Assembly: GCA_934728205.1 (NCBI GenBank)
Contig: CAKVEH010000066.1
Coordinates: 1-7,580, forward strand
Length of the DNA: 7,580 bases
DNA from: an uncultured Helicobacteraceae bacterium
GTDB lineage: Bacteria > Campylobacterota > Campylobacteria > Campylobacterales > Helicobacteraceae
Direction: 5' to 3'
The position numbers and the translations under genes are program-made. The notes under the pieces are model-generated. The model had not been told where the DNA came from, did no database searches, and was given only the letters and a program-made list of their open reading frames with translations. Below are positions 1 through 6,940 of the stretch, piece by piece; the first letter of the stretch is position 1, and every line of letters begins with the position of its first letter.

Positions 1-77
1 CCACCCAATCCCGCGCGATAAATACACCAAGCGGGATACAAATCACGCATAACGCACAAATCTGCCGAAATGCTGCC
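1..77. repeat. 77-bp exact direct repeat, copy 1 (internal dgkA sequence)
   Basis: Bases 1-77 are identical to 447-523, in the same orientation, without a mismatch. The copies diverge at 78 versus 524. The left limit cannot be seen because the window starts here, so the repeat may be longer. The sequence encodes the DgkA segment from AAFRQ to RDWV on the minus strand. The offset between copies is 446 bp. Confidence 0.97.
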
Positions 78-127
78 CAAAGAAACCCTGCACAAATAAG
101 TGCCATTAACATTGAAAGTTTTTTCAT
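1..127 (-). CDS. 5' part of a chimeric ORF: signal-peptide-like start fused in frame to an internal DgkA fragment
   Basis: The ORF starts at ATG 127-125 and stays open to the window edge (42 codons visible, 3' end missing). Residues 1-17 read MKKLSMLMALICAGFLW, a typical signal-peptide or membrane-anchor start with two lysines and then a hydrophobic run. From residue 18 the sequence is AAFRQICALC and onward, 25 residues identical to the complete DgkA encoded at 244-645 and in the same frame. A good Shine-Dalgarno (AAGGAG, 139-134) lies 6 nt before the ATG, and a perfect TATAAT lies further upstream, so the start itself looks genuine. If the ORF continues as dgkA, the product would be a diacylglycerol kinase whose N-terminal amphipathic part is replaced. 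If the join is an assembly artefact, the start belongs to an unrelated exported protein. I see no way to decide from this window. Confidence 0.5.
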   Translation of the reverse strand, partial: MKKLSMLMALICAGFLWAAFRQICALCVICIPLGVFIARDWV

Positions 128-175
128 ACCAAACTCCTTAAAAGAGAAAATTTTAGGCTATTTAAGCCGAGCAAT

Positions 176-181
176 ATTATA
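176..181 (-). promoter_or_regulatory. -10 box of the leftward gene starting at 127
   Basis: On the minus strand the hexamer is TATAAT, a perfect sigma-70 -10 element, preceded by a T-rich stretch as is usual in Helicobacter and Campylobacter, where the -35 is poorly conserved. Transcription would start near 169, giving a leader of about 40 nt that contains AAGGAG at 139-134. It lies downstream of the dgkA stop, so the leftward ORF appears to be a separate transcription unit. Confidence 0.5.
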
Positions 182-225
182 AAATCTAAAAGCAAATCAA
201 AACATTTACTTTTATTTTTGTTTGC
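181..225 (-). terminator. possible weak terminator after dgkA
   Basis: Read on the minus strand, bases 225-216 (GCAAACAAAA) can pair with 202-192 (with one bulged base), leaving a 13-nt loop, and are followed by a T-rich tail (complement of 191-181). The stem is A/T rich and weak, and it partly overlaps the promoter of the next gene, so this is a tentative call based on position and pairing only. Confidence 0.25.
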
Positions 226-243
226 CCGTTGTGTTTAGAATCG

Positions 244-645
244 TTACAGGCGGTAGATTCCATAGCTTCCCCACACAATCGCCCAAAAGAGCAGCACGCA
301 AAATTGCGCCGCACTTCCCATATCTTTTGCTTTTTTGGCAAGTGGGTGAATATCTTTACTAATGTAATCAATGGCACTCTCAATCGCAGAGTTAAAAAGC
401 TCTACGATGAGCGCAAGGAAGCAGGGCAAAAGCAAAATCACTAATTCCACCCAATCCCGCGCGATAAATACACCAAGCGGGATACAAATCACGCATAACG
501 CACAAATCTGCCGAAATGCTGCCTCATCATAAAACGCCGCCCTAAAGCCATCGATAGAATAAAAAAACGCATTATAAATGCGCTTTAGTCCTTTTTGCTG
601 TGGTTTGTTGCGTTGTAAGTCTTTGTCGCGCTTAGAATCACTCAT
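244..645 (-). CDS. dgkA: diacylglycerol kinase (DgkA, prokaryotic integral-membrane type)
   Basis: A 133-residue inner-membrane enzyme that phosphorylates diacylglycerol with ATP to phosphatidic acid, recycling lipid left over from envelope synthesis. The family signature is clear: VELFNSAIESAID at 81-93, then H100 and AKDMGSAA at 106-113. By alignment to the E. coli enzyme from memory, E82, N85, E89 (the catalytic glutamate, Glu76 in E. coli numbering), D93, H100, K107 and D108 are all present. The EAAFRQ motif at 41-46 also matches. Three hydrophobic segments are visible (about 45-62, 66-86 and 112-128). The N-terminus carries about 13 extra basic and polar residues compared with E. coli (about 122 aa). 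The start is ATG 645 with a weak GAAAG nearby, 21 nt after the stop of the upstream membrane-anchored gene, which suggests co-transcription. An internal 77-bp piece (447-523) is repeated at the window edge. Confidence 0.95.
   Translation of the reverse strand: MSDSKRDKDLQRNKPQQKGLKRIYNAFFYSIDGFRAAFYDEAAFRQICALCVICIPLGVFIARDWVELVILLLPCFLALIVELFNSAIESAIDYISKDIHPLAKKAKDMGSAAQFCVLLFWAIVWGSYGIYRL
447..523. repeat. 77-bp exact direct repeat, copy 2 (inside dgkA)
   Basis: Identical to bases 1-77. This copy sits within the intact dgkA, covering the first transmembrane helix region (residues about 42-66 of DgkA). Both copies are in the same orientation and the same reading frame relative to their minus-strand ORFs. 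Confidence 0.97.
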
Positions 646-666
646 TACTTGTTTCTTTCAATTTAC

Positions 667-1722
667 TTATGGTTGTGGAGTTGGATTAGTGGGTTGTGAT
701 GGAGATTCTAAGTGTTGCATTTGAGAATCTCCCTCGTTGTCCTCGCTATTTGCGCTAAGCGAATAATTCCCCACCACAACGAGAGTTAAACTCCATTTGT
801 CTAACTGCACGAGTGGCGTTGTATCGCTTTTAGCTTGTAGGGAAAATCTCGCATTATTTACCTTGCCCTCTAAAATATCACGAAAAAGAAGTAGTGTTTT
901 GGCAAGATTCCTACTAAATGCTTCGATATTGTCATTATCTGCTCCTTTAATCTCACCCAAAAGAGAATCTCGCATAAAATTGAGCGCGAAAATTGTGCGC
1001 TCTATATCGTTATGTTGCGTAGAGTTAAAGAGTATCCTTGCGACATATTCTTTAAGGTTATTTGAGTGCATATTTATATCAATGTGATTAAGTCTAAAAT
1101 ACATTTCTTGCAAGAATTGTGATTGGGGATTTTTTAGCAAACTAAATATTTCTTGCAAGTCCTTATTTGCAAAGTCATTATGCGTAATATCAAAGGCTAT
1201 GTCGCTTTTTTGCAGATATTCATCATTGTGGTTTTTGCATTGGATTTGTGTGCTAAGTAAGCGCATTGGCTTTTGCTGTCCTTTGTTGTAAGAGAGCAAA
1301 TCTTCTCCACTAGGTAAATAGACTTCTTTGGTAGCAAGTGAAAGCTCTATATCGCAAGAAGCTTGGAAGTTTGGTTCGTTTAAATGTGCGCTTAGCCCTA
1401 CTTTTGCTTTTTGAGTATTTCCGCTTAGTGTGATTTGGATATTTTGAGCGATAGTGTTTGGCATTGCGGGCATTTGAGAGAGATTGAAGTTCGTTGTAAT
1501 GGGATTGTAGCGCACACTTTCACTTTTACACACGACTTCGACAAAGCCTTCACACACAAATGGAGCGAAGTCTAAAAAGACTAATTCTTGCGCTATAAAT
1601 TGATTTATGCTTGCTTCAATCTTTTTGCTTGCTTTGCTCGTTTGGTAGAGCAACCACCCGCCTAAAATAACTGCCACCAATCCGCCTAAACCTAAAGTAA
1701 TAGAGAGGAGTTTTTTCATCAT
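667..1722 (-). CDS. uncharacterised membrane-anchored protein, probably periplasmic
   Basis: A 351-residue protein I do not recognise. It begins with lysines and a hydrophobic stretch (about residues 5-26) that looks like an uncleaved signal anchor, so the bulk should face the periplasm. The rest is soluble in character, with alternating strand-like segments and some helix (about 225-285). There are four cysteines (57, 65, 123, 162) after the anchor, the first two in a C-x7-C spacing, which could form disulfides. The last 25 residues are acidic then Pro/Gln/Ser rich and probably disordered. The overall plan (short anchor followed by a long extracytoplasmic domain) loosely recalls YdgA/DUF945-type proteins, but I cannot claim membership. 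Two adjacent ATGs (1722, 1719) compete for the start: AAGGA (1730-1726) is 3 nt from the first and 6 nt from the second, favouring the second (350 aa). A perfect -10 box lies upstream, and dgkA follows after 21 nt. Confidence 0.85.
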   Translation of the reverse strand: MMKKLLSITLGLGGLVAVILGGWLLYQTSKASKKIEASINQFIAQELVFLDFAPFVCEGFVEVVCKSESVRYNPITTNFNLSQMPAMPNTIAQNIQITLSGNTQKAKVGLSAHLNEPNFQASCDIELSLATKEVYLPSGEDLLSYNKGQQKPMRLLSTQIQCKNHNDEYLQKSDIAFDITHNDFANKDLQEIFSLLKNPQSQFLQEMYFRLNHIDINMHSNNLKEYVARILFNSTQHNDIERTIFALNFMRDSLLGEIKGADNDNIEAFSRNLAKTLLLFRDILEGKVNNARFSLQAKSDTTPLVQLDKWSLTLVVVGNYSLSANSEDNEGDSQMQHLESPSQPTNPTPQP

Positions 1723-1758
1723 AAGTCCTTATTATGTTAATGAAGTTATTTTACGCAC

Positions 1759-1764
1759 ATTATA
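1759..1764 (-). promoter_or_regulatory. -10 box for the anchored-protein gene and dgkA
   Basis: The minus-strand hexamer is TATAAT, 36 nt before the ATG at 1722. Transcription would start near 1752, giving a leader of about 30 nt with the AAGGA Shine-Dalgarno. No convincing -35 hexamer is seen, as is normal for this phylum. It faces away from the -10 at 1796-1801. Confidence 0.55.
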
Positions 1765-1795
1765 GCTTAAAAAGCGTGCAATACTTTGGTTTTAG

Positions 1796-1801
1796 TATAA
1801 T
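1796..1801 (+). promoter_or_regulatory. -10 box, candidate promoter of the TonB-dependent receptor
   Basis: A perfect TATAAT on the plus strand preceded by TTTGGTTTTAG. Transcription would begin near 1808, leaving a leader of about 155 nt before GTG 1963. Weaker TATTAT hexamers closer to the gene (1893-1898 and 1934-1939) are alternatives that would give shorter leaders. I see no clear Fur-type inverted repeat, so iron control cannot be asserted. Confidence 0.4.
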
Positions 1802-1903
1802 TTGCGTGGAGTAATACTAGAACGAATGAGTAATTTTTCTTTAATAGGTTTAATTTTTGCTTAAGAACTTGATATTTTTCTAAGGTTTTCGATATTATTT
1901 GTG

Positions 1904-1958
1904 TTTTAGGAGGTTTTGCGTTGCATAAAGTTCTATTATTTCGGTTTTTTAGGAGGTT
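1904..1958 (+). promoter_or_regulatory. duplicated strong Shine-Dalgarno before the receptor gene
   Basis: The 12-mer TTTTAGGAGGTT occurs twice, at 1904-1915 and 1947-1958. The first AGGAGG (1908-1913) is 7 nt before TTG 1921, the second (1951-1956) is 6 nt before GTG 1963, and the two start codons are in the same frame (42 nt apart). The second pair gives the better signal peptide, so GTG 1963 is taken as the start. The in-frame downstream ATGs (2011, 2029) have no comparable ribosome site. This frame is the one that decides the ON/OFF state of the poly-G tract. Confidence 0.6.
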
Positions 1959-1962
1959 AATT

Positions 1963-4634
1963 GTGTTAAGTAAGAGTTTTGCCAAATCGCCATTTCATAC
2001 AAGCACGGCTATGTTTTGTCTTGCTTGTATGTGCGGGGGGGGGGGGGCATAAATGCTAAAGAGATACTCCATCTCGCACAAAATGATGACCCAAACGCAC
2101 AACTAATCCAAGCGACACAACAAAGCACTGAGCGCGACCCTAACGATTTCGGCATACCAAACACCTTATTTAAAAAGCAAGCGCAAAGCTACTCTAGCGG
2201 CCAAAATATCGATAAGCAAATGCTTAAAGCACTCCAAGCTGAGGGTGGCGATATGAGTAACGCACTAAAGATTCTCCCTAATGTGCAGCTAAATGACCCA
2301 AAGCGCACGGCAAACACAGCAGGTGAGCTCAATCCCGCGAGTATAAGTATCTCGGGTGGATTACCTGCGCAAAATAACTTTTTGCTTGATGGGTTTAGTA
2401 TCAATAATGACTTAGACCCATTTGGTGGGAGTGGGATTGGCGGGAATGGAGATTCTTATGTAAGAAGTGGATTTCCACAAGGGCTTAATGTCGATACCTC
2501 GCTACTTGATTCTATTACGGTGCTTGATAGTAATATTAGTGCGCGATATGGTCGCTTTAGCGGTGGGATTGTGGAATCTACCATTAGGAAGCCACGCACC
2601 AATGGATTGCACGGGACATTTTCCGCGCAATATGCTAAGAGTGAGTTTAGCAATCTCCCATTACAAAGCAGTGCGATTCCAAAAGTGCTTGGTAATCCAA
2701 TGATAGTAGAAAAATCAACAAATGAAAACTACGAGCCAAATTTTAGTAAGACTATTTATCGTGCGAGTTTAGAGACTTATTTGACAGAGCATTTTGCTAT
2801 CCTTGCTGGGATTAGCTTTGCGAGCTCTGATATTGGATTGCAGACTTATGGAATCACTTCAACAGGGGGGACAACGGGTGGAACTTCCACCGTTAATACA
2901 GGCATAAAAAGCCAAACAAGGACAAATGATAATTACTTTGTCAAACTCTTTATTAACCCTAATGAAAATTTTAACTTAGAGTATAACTTCGCCTATATGC
3001 CCCAAAGTGCGAGTTACTTCCAGCAATATGTCCCAAACTCTGCATATATAATGCAAAGTGGTGGGCGACAAATGGGGCTAAAGAGCTCGTGGGATACAGA
3101 GTATGGACTATGGCTAGCCCAAGTTAATTATTCAAATTTACAAAACTCAAGAGATTCCCAAACTTTTTATATTAAAAATCCAAATGCACCACTAAGCGAA
3201 GCAGAAGGGACATTCCCAAGTATGAGTCAAAAGCAAGATACTATAAGTATGAAAAATGATTTTGCCTTCACTCCTATAGAATCAAGTGCAATAACACATC
3301 TCTTTTTAGCTGGATTAGAGTTTATTTATCAAAAAGCTACAATGGAGCGCACAAAAGAACATAATGCCTATACAGGTTGTGATTTTAGAAAGAACACAGG
3401 TGTCCTTGATATGTTTGGCGTAGATAGCTCTGGGTGCGCCGATGCAAATGGTGCTGCTACTATGTATCTTTATCCAGAGCTCATAAAAGATTTTAGTGCA
3501 TATAGTTACGCGCTCTATGGGCAAGATGAGATAGAGTTTGACTTAGGACGCGGTGGAGAGATGAATGCACGACTAGGATTGCGATTAGACGGGGATTTTA
3601 ACTATTTTAAAAAGCATAAAATCGCTCCGCGATTTTCTCTCACTTATATCACCCCAGCACCGCGTAGCTGGCGCACGGAATTTACCTTAGGGGCGAATCG
3701 CTACTATGCGCGTAACCTTATCACCTATGGCTATCGTTCTATTTTAAGTGCAGATAGATTAGTTTTCACACGCAAAAGTGCTACTGATAATTGGACATTA
3801 GATAGTAGGGAATCTGGTAAAAAGGGTAGGCATAGCGTAGAGCTTAATGGTGTGGATTTGCCCTATGATGATGAGCTCACAGGCGCAATCACGCAAAACC
3901 TAAGTGATTTTATGCTTAGTGTGAGGTATATCTCACGCAGTGGCAAAAAGCAAATCACAAACACACTCACTAGTGCTGGAGTAGAGAAGCTTTCTAATAA
4001 TGGAAGCTCAAGCGCAGACATCATTTCAGCATCCCTCTCACACAAAGAACCTCTACTCACAGGGCAAGTGGAGCATTTTTACTATCTTTCATTAGATTGG
4101 AGTAATGCAAGGCGTGATTATAACCCCTATATCAACGGAGCAGATATGTATTCGATAAATGATAAGGTTATCTTAGATGGTGTATCAATGTCATATAGCG
4201 CAATGCCATCGCCTAAAATCAACCAACCTCTTACAATAAGGTTTAACGCTTCACATAGCACGATTTTTAAGAATGTAAAACTAAATCTTAATAACTTTTT
4301 GCGCTTTAGAGATTCGTATCAACAAATAGTGCTTACTGATACAAAAATCCCTTCAAATATAGCACTTCAACCAAAAGGCAGAGAATACACAATGCAAACA
4401 ATGAACTTGCGAAGTGCCTTTATGTGGGATATGCGTATTGGGCTTGAGAGAGAAGTGTGGAAAGGCTCTGCATTATTTCTCAATATCGATATTTACAATG
4501 TGCTTAATTCTAAGAATCTCATCACGCTTGGCGTGCAAGATGGTGTGCTGCTCTTTGGGATTCCCACAGGGACAAGTGTGCTTGTGTATGAAATGGGGCG
4601 GAGCTTTTGGGCGCAAGTGGGATTTAAGTTTTAA
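1963..4634 (+). CDS. phase-variable TonB-dependent outer-membrane receptor, in the OFF frame here
   Basis: An outer-membrane gated channel that would import a scarce ligand using TonB energy; the ligand cannot be told. The long frame (2049-4634, 861 residues after the tract) starts with INA|KE, a likely signal-peptidase site. It then has a plug domain with ALKILPNV, ISISGG, LLDG and ARYGRFSGGIVESTI (roughly residues 65-195 counted from codon 2016), a large beta-barrel, and a terminal phenylalanine (VGFKF), as expected for an outer-membrane barrel. The best start, GTG 1963 after AGGAGG, encodes a signal peptide (MLSKSFAKSP, then TAMFCLACMC) running into 13 G. In that frame a TAA occurs at 2050-2052 after 29 codons, so translation is OFF; 11 or 14 G would join the frames (890 aa at 14). 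The long frame itself offers only TTG/GTG codons (2016, 2025, 2031) without a ribosome site. The mature part has just two cysteines, at codons 3378 and 3435. Confidence 0.88.
2035..2047 (+). repeat. poly-G tract of 13, contingency switch
   Basis: Thirteen consecutive G follow GTGC and precede CATAAATGC. Tracts this long slip during replication in Campylobacter and Helicobacter and switch surface genes. Here, for a start at GTG 1963, 72 nt precede the tract, and the frame joins the receptor only if the number of G leaves remainder 2 on division by 3 (11, 14). With 13 the product ends GGGGA-stop; with 12 it ends GGGGHKC-stop. The count may be imprecise if it came from short or noisy reads. Confidence 0.93.
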
Positions 4635-4669
4635 TGAGAGACTTGCAGTGTGCTTTAGATTCTAAGTAT

Positions 4670-6016
4670 TTACATCCATTGCAAGATTTTGCCCACATCA
4701 TCTGCTTCAAAGCACTTAATCTGTGAAGTTTGGTTTGGCTTTTTAGGTAATATGACATTTTCAAAGCCATAGCTCTCTAACTCTTTAATTCTCACATCAA
4801 TATTGTGCGCTTCTCTAATATCCCCAATGAGGCTCACCTCACCAATAAAGGCGGTTTTATTACTGAGCGGGCGATTTCTTAGGCTTGAGATAATCGCGGC
4901 AATCACAGCTAAATCCGCGCTTGTTTCAGTGATTTTAATCCCGCCTGTTACATTGATAAAGACATCGTAGCGATTGAGCGGGAGTTCAATTTTACGCTCT
5001 AGCAGTGCTAGGAGCATTGTCAAGCGGTTATTATCAAAGCCTGTGGAGGAACGCTTAGGATTCCCAAACGCACATTCGCTCACCAATGCTTGAATCTCAA
5101 TCACCAATGCCCTTGAACCCTCTAAAATCGCTGTAATAGCACTCCCACTCATTGATGGCTTTTGAGAGAAAAAGAGTTTTGAAGCATTTTTCGCACTAAT
5201 AAGCCCTTGAGAAGTGAGCTCAAAAATCCCCACTTCACTTGTCGAGCCAAAGCGATTCTTAAATCCGCGCAAGATTCTAAGCTCTCTACTTGGGTCGCCC
5301 TCAAAGTAAAGCACGCAATCTACCATATGCTCTAATACGCGTGGTCCAGCGATACTCCCTTCTTTAGTGATATGTCCGATGATAAAAATAGCGATATTAT
5401 GCTCTTTTGCTAAGCGCATAAGCATAAAGGTAATCTCACGCACTTGACTTACAGAGCCCGGCGCAGAAGTAATATCAGGGGAATAAAGCGTTTGGATAGA
5501 ATCTACCACACACATTGCATACTTATCACTTATGAGTGTGGCACGGATTTGATTTATATCTATTTCATTGAGCAAAAAGAGATTTTTATCCACACAATGC
5601 AGTCGTTGTGCTCTATCTTTGATTTGACTTTTACTCTCTTCCCCGCTGACATAGAGCACTTTTTTATTTGCATTTTTGGCGATGAGTCCGCTAATTTTAA
5701 GAAGCAATGTAGATTTCCCCACGCCTGGACTTCCACCGATGAGATATAGCCCACCACTCACAATCCCACCGCCAAGCACAATATCAAGCTCTTGCTCATA
5801 AGAGGTAAATTTGTGTAAAGCTTCAAATTCTACTTCGGTTATGGCGATTGCTTTATTATCTGTGCTAAGCGATTGTGTTTCTTGGAGTGTTTTAATCTGC
5901 TCGCTATTTAATTCGACAAAAGATTCCCACGCACCACAGCTTGAGCATTTCCCAAGCCATTTTGAGCTTTGGAATCCGCAGTGTTGGCATTCAAAAAGGG
6001 AGCGTTTTTTTGCCAT
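4670..6016 (-). CDS. radA: DNA repair protein RadA (Sms)
   Basis: A 448-residue cytoplasmic ATPase of the RecA superfamily that helps process recombination intermediates and promotes branch migration; in naturally competent bacteria RadA also aids integration of incoming DNA. All family parts are visible in order: a four-cysteine zinc finger at the N-terminus (C10, C13, C24, C27), Walker A GGSPGVGKST at 94-103, Walker B ending in D172 (CVVDSIQTL), the RadA-specific KNRFG at 253-257, and a C-terminal Lon-protease-like domain (about 290-448) with GGI...TSADLA and FIGEVSLIGDIR. Length matches the family (about 450). The start is ATG 6016 with AAGGG 5 nt before it. It follows ftsY after 20 nt in the same direction and is probably the last gene of that operon. 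It converges with the receptor gene across a 35-nt gap. Confidence 0.97.
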   Translation of the reverse strand: MAKKRSLFECQHCGFQSSKWLGKCSSCGAWESFVELNSEQIKTLQETQSLSTDNKAIAITEVEFEALHKFTSYEQELDIVLGGGIVSGGLYLIGGSPGVGKSTLLLKISGLIAKNANKKVLYVSGEESKSQIKDRAQRLHCVDKNLFLLNEIDINQIRATLISDKYAMCVVDSIQTLYSPDITSAPGSVSQVREITFMLMRLAKEHNIAIFIIGHITKEGSIAGPRVLEHMVDCVLYFEGDPSRELRILRGFKNRFGSTSEVGIFELTSQGLISAKNASKLFFSQKPSMSGSAITAILEGSRALVIEIQALVSECAFGNPKRSSTGFDNNRLTMLLALLERKIELPLNRYDVFINVTGGIKITETSADLAVIAAIISSLRNRPLSNKTAFIGEVSLIGDIREAHNIDVRIKELESYGFENVILPKKPNQTSQIKCFEADDVGKILQWM

Positions 6017-6036
6017 ATTTGCCCTTATTATTTTAT

Positions 6037-6933
6037 TTACGCACTAAATATGGAATCTAGCAAGGTTGCGACATATTCTTGGGCGTTAAAGGCGATTAAA
6101 TCTTGCGCTCCCTCGCCTATGCCAAGAAACACAATGGGGATTTGCAATTCACTCACAATGCTAAAAATCGCTCCTCCCTTGCTTGAGCCATCAAGTTTGG
6201 TGATGATGATTCCATCTATTTTGGTGTGTGAGGAGAAGTGTTTGGCTTGATTGATACTTGAGCTCCCTTGCGTGCCATCAAGGACAAGGTATTGTTTGAC
6301 GAGGTTGCTGGCGTTTGGATTATTCATTCCTTCGCACAATGCCTTTTGGCTTACACGAATGATTTTTAGCAATTCATTTGTGAGGTTACTTTGTGTGTGC
6401 AATCGCCCCGCTGTATCTAAAATCACCATATCATACCCCTTAGCAATGGCTGAAGTAATGCTATCAAAGCATACCGCACTAGAATCTCCACCGATTTTTG
6501 AAGCAATCACAGGAATTTGCAACCGCTCACCCCACGCTTTAAGCTGTTCGATAGCTGCTGCGCGAAAGGTATCCCCAGCACCTAAAAGCACGCTCTTGCC
6601 CTCGTTTTTGTATTTGTTTGCAAGTTTGGCAATGCTTGTGGTTTTACCCGCGCCATTTATCCCCATAATGAGTAGGACTTGTGGCTTTGCGGATGGAGTG
6701 TCGGTGTGTGGTGGTGTGGAATCTGAGCAAATGTGTAAAATCTCGACAAGTTTTGGGGCTAAAATATCACGCGAAATGTTTGAGGGTAGGGAATCAAGCA
6801 AAGATGAAATCACATCATAGTCCATATCACATTCGATTAAAATCTCTTCAAGCTGGTCTTTTGAGAGATTGTTTTGCTTTTTACCAAGTATTGAGCCTAT
6901 GTGGCTGGTTGTCTTTGAGAGAAAGGATAGCAT
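6037..6933 (-). CDS. ftsY: signal recognition particle receptor FtsY
   Basis: A 298-residue SRP GTPase that docks ribosome-nascent chain-Ffh complexes at the inner membrane and hands them to the translocon. The N domain covers about residues 1-80; the G domain shows G1 GINGAGKTT at 91-99, DTFRAAA at 121-127, DTAGR at 173-177, TKLD at 245-248 and the closing GIGEGAQDL at 271-279. The acidic A domain of E. coli FtsY is absent, as in H. pylori from memory, so membrane contact probably relies on the basic, hydrophobic N-terminus (MLSFLSK...). I chose ATG 6933 rather than the longer TTG 6984: the protein then begins like other Helicobacter FtsY proteins and the start lies 7 nt after the stop of the upstream gene, whereas the TTG start would overlap that gene. 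No strong Shine-Dalgarno is seen before 6933, so translational coupling is likely. Confidence 0.96.
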   Translation of the reverse strand: MLSFLSKTTSHIGSILGKKQNNLSKDQLEEILIECDMDYDVISSLLDSLPSNISRDILAPKLVEILHICSDSTPPHTDTPSAKPQVLLIMGINGAGKTTSIAKLANKYKNEGKSVLLGAGDTFRAAAIEQLKAWGERLQIPVIASKIGGDSSAVCFDSITSAIAKGYDMVILDTAGRLHTQSNLTNELLKIIRVSQKALCEGMNNPNASNLVKQYLVLDGTQGSSSINQAKHFSSHTKIDGIIITKLDGSSKGGAIFSIVSELQIPIVFLGIGEGAQDLIAFNAQEYVATLLDSIFSA

Positions 6934-6940
6934 AGCTTGT

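Noticed and set aside
1826..1864. 12-codon peptide MSNFSLIGLIFA in the receptor leader
   Set aside because: The nearest GGAG is about 14 nt from the ATG, too far for a good start; no attenuator-like structure is evident after it.
1767..1985. 72-codon minus-strand ORF (TTG start) across the divergent intergenic region
   Set aside because: It starts at TTG without a ribosome site, is Lys/Leu/Asn rich as expected from AT-rich DNA, covers both promoters and the receptor leader, and resembles no family.
2016..2048. TTG 2016 as the real start of the receptor
   Set aside because: It keeps the long frame open but has no Shine-Dalgarno and leaves only MSCLYVR plus glycines as a leader, not a signal peptide. 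The strong ribosome site and signal peptide lie in the other frame, which fits a switched-off gene better.
1963..2062. Lipoprotein signal in the receptor leader because of FCLACMC
   Set aside because: No cysteine has the required leucine-like residue at -3 followed by small residues, and TonB-dependent receptors are barrel proteins, usually not lipidated.
4635..4669. Bidirectional terminator between the receptor and radA
   Set aside because: Only a 5-bp TTAGA/TCTAA inverted repeat with a single-base loop is present, which cannot form a hairpin; no T-run follows.
6251..6820. Long plus-strand ORF of 189 codons opposite ftsY
   Set aside because: It is the antisense shadow of the well-supported ftsY reading frame, with no ribosome site and no family resemblance.
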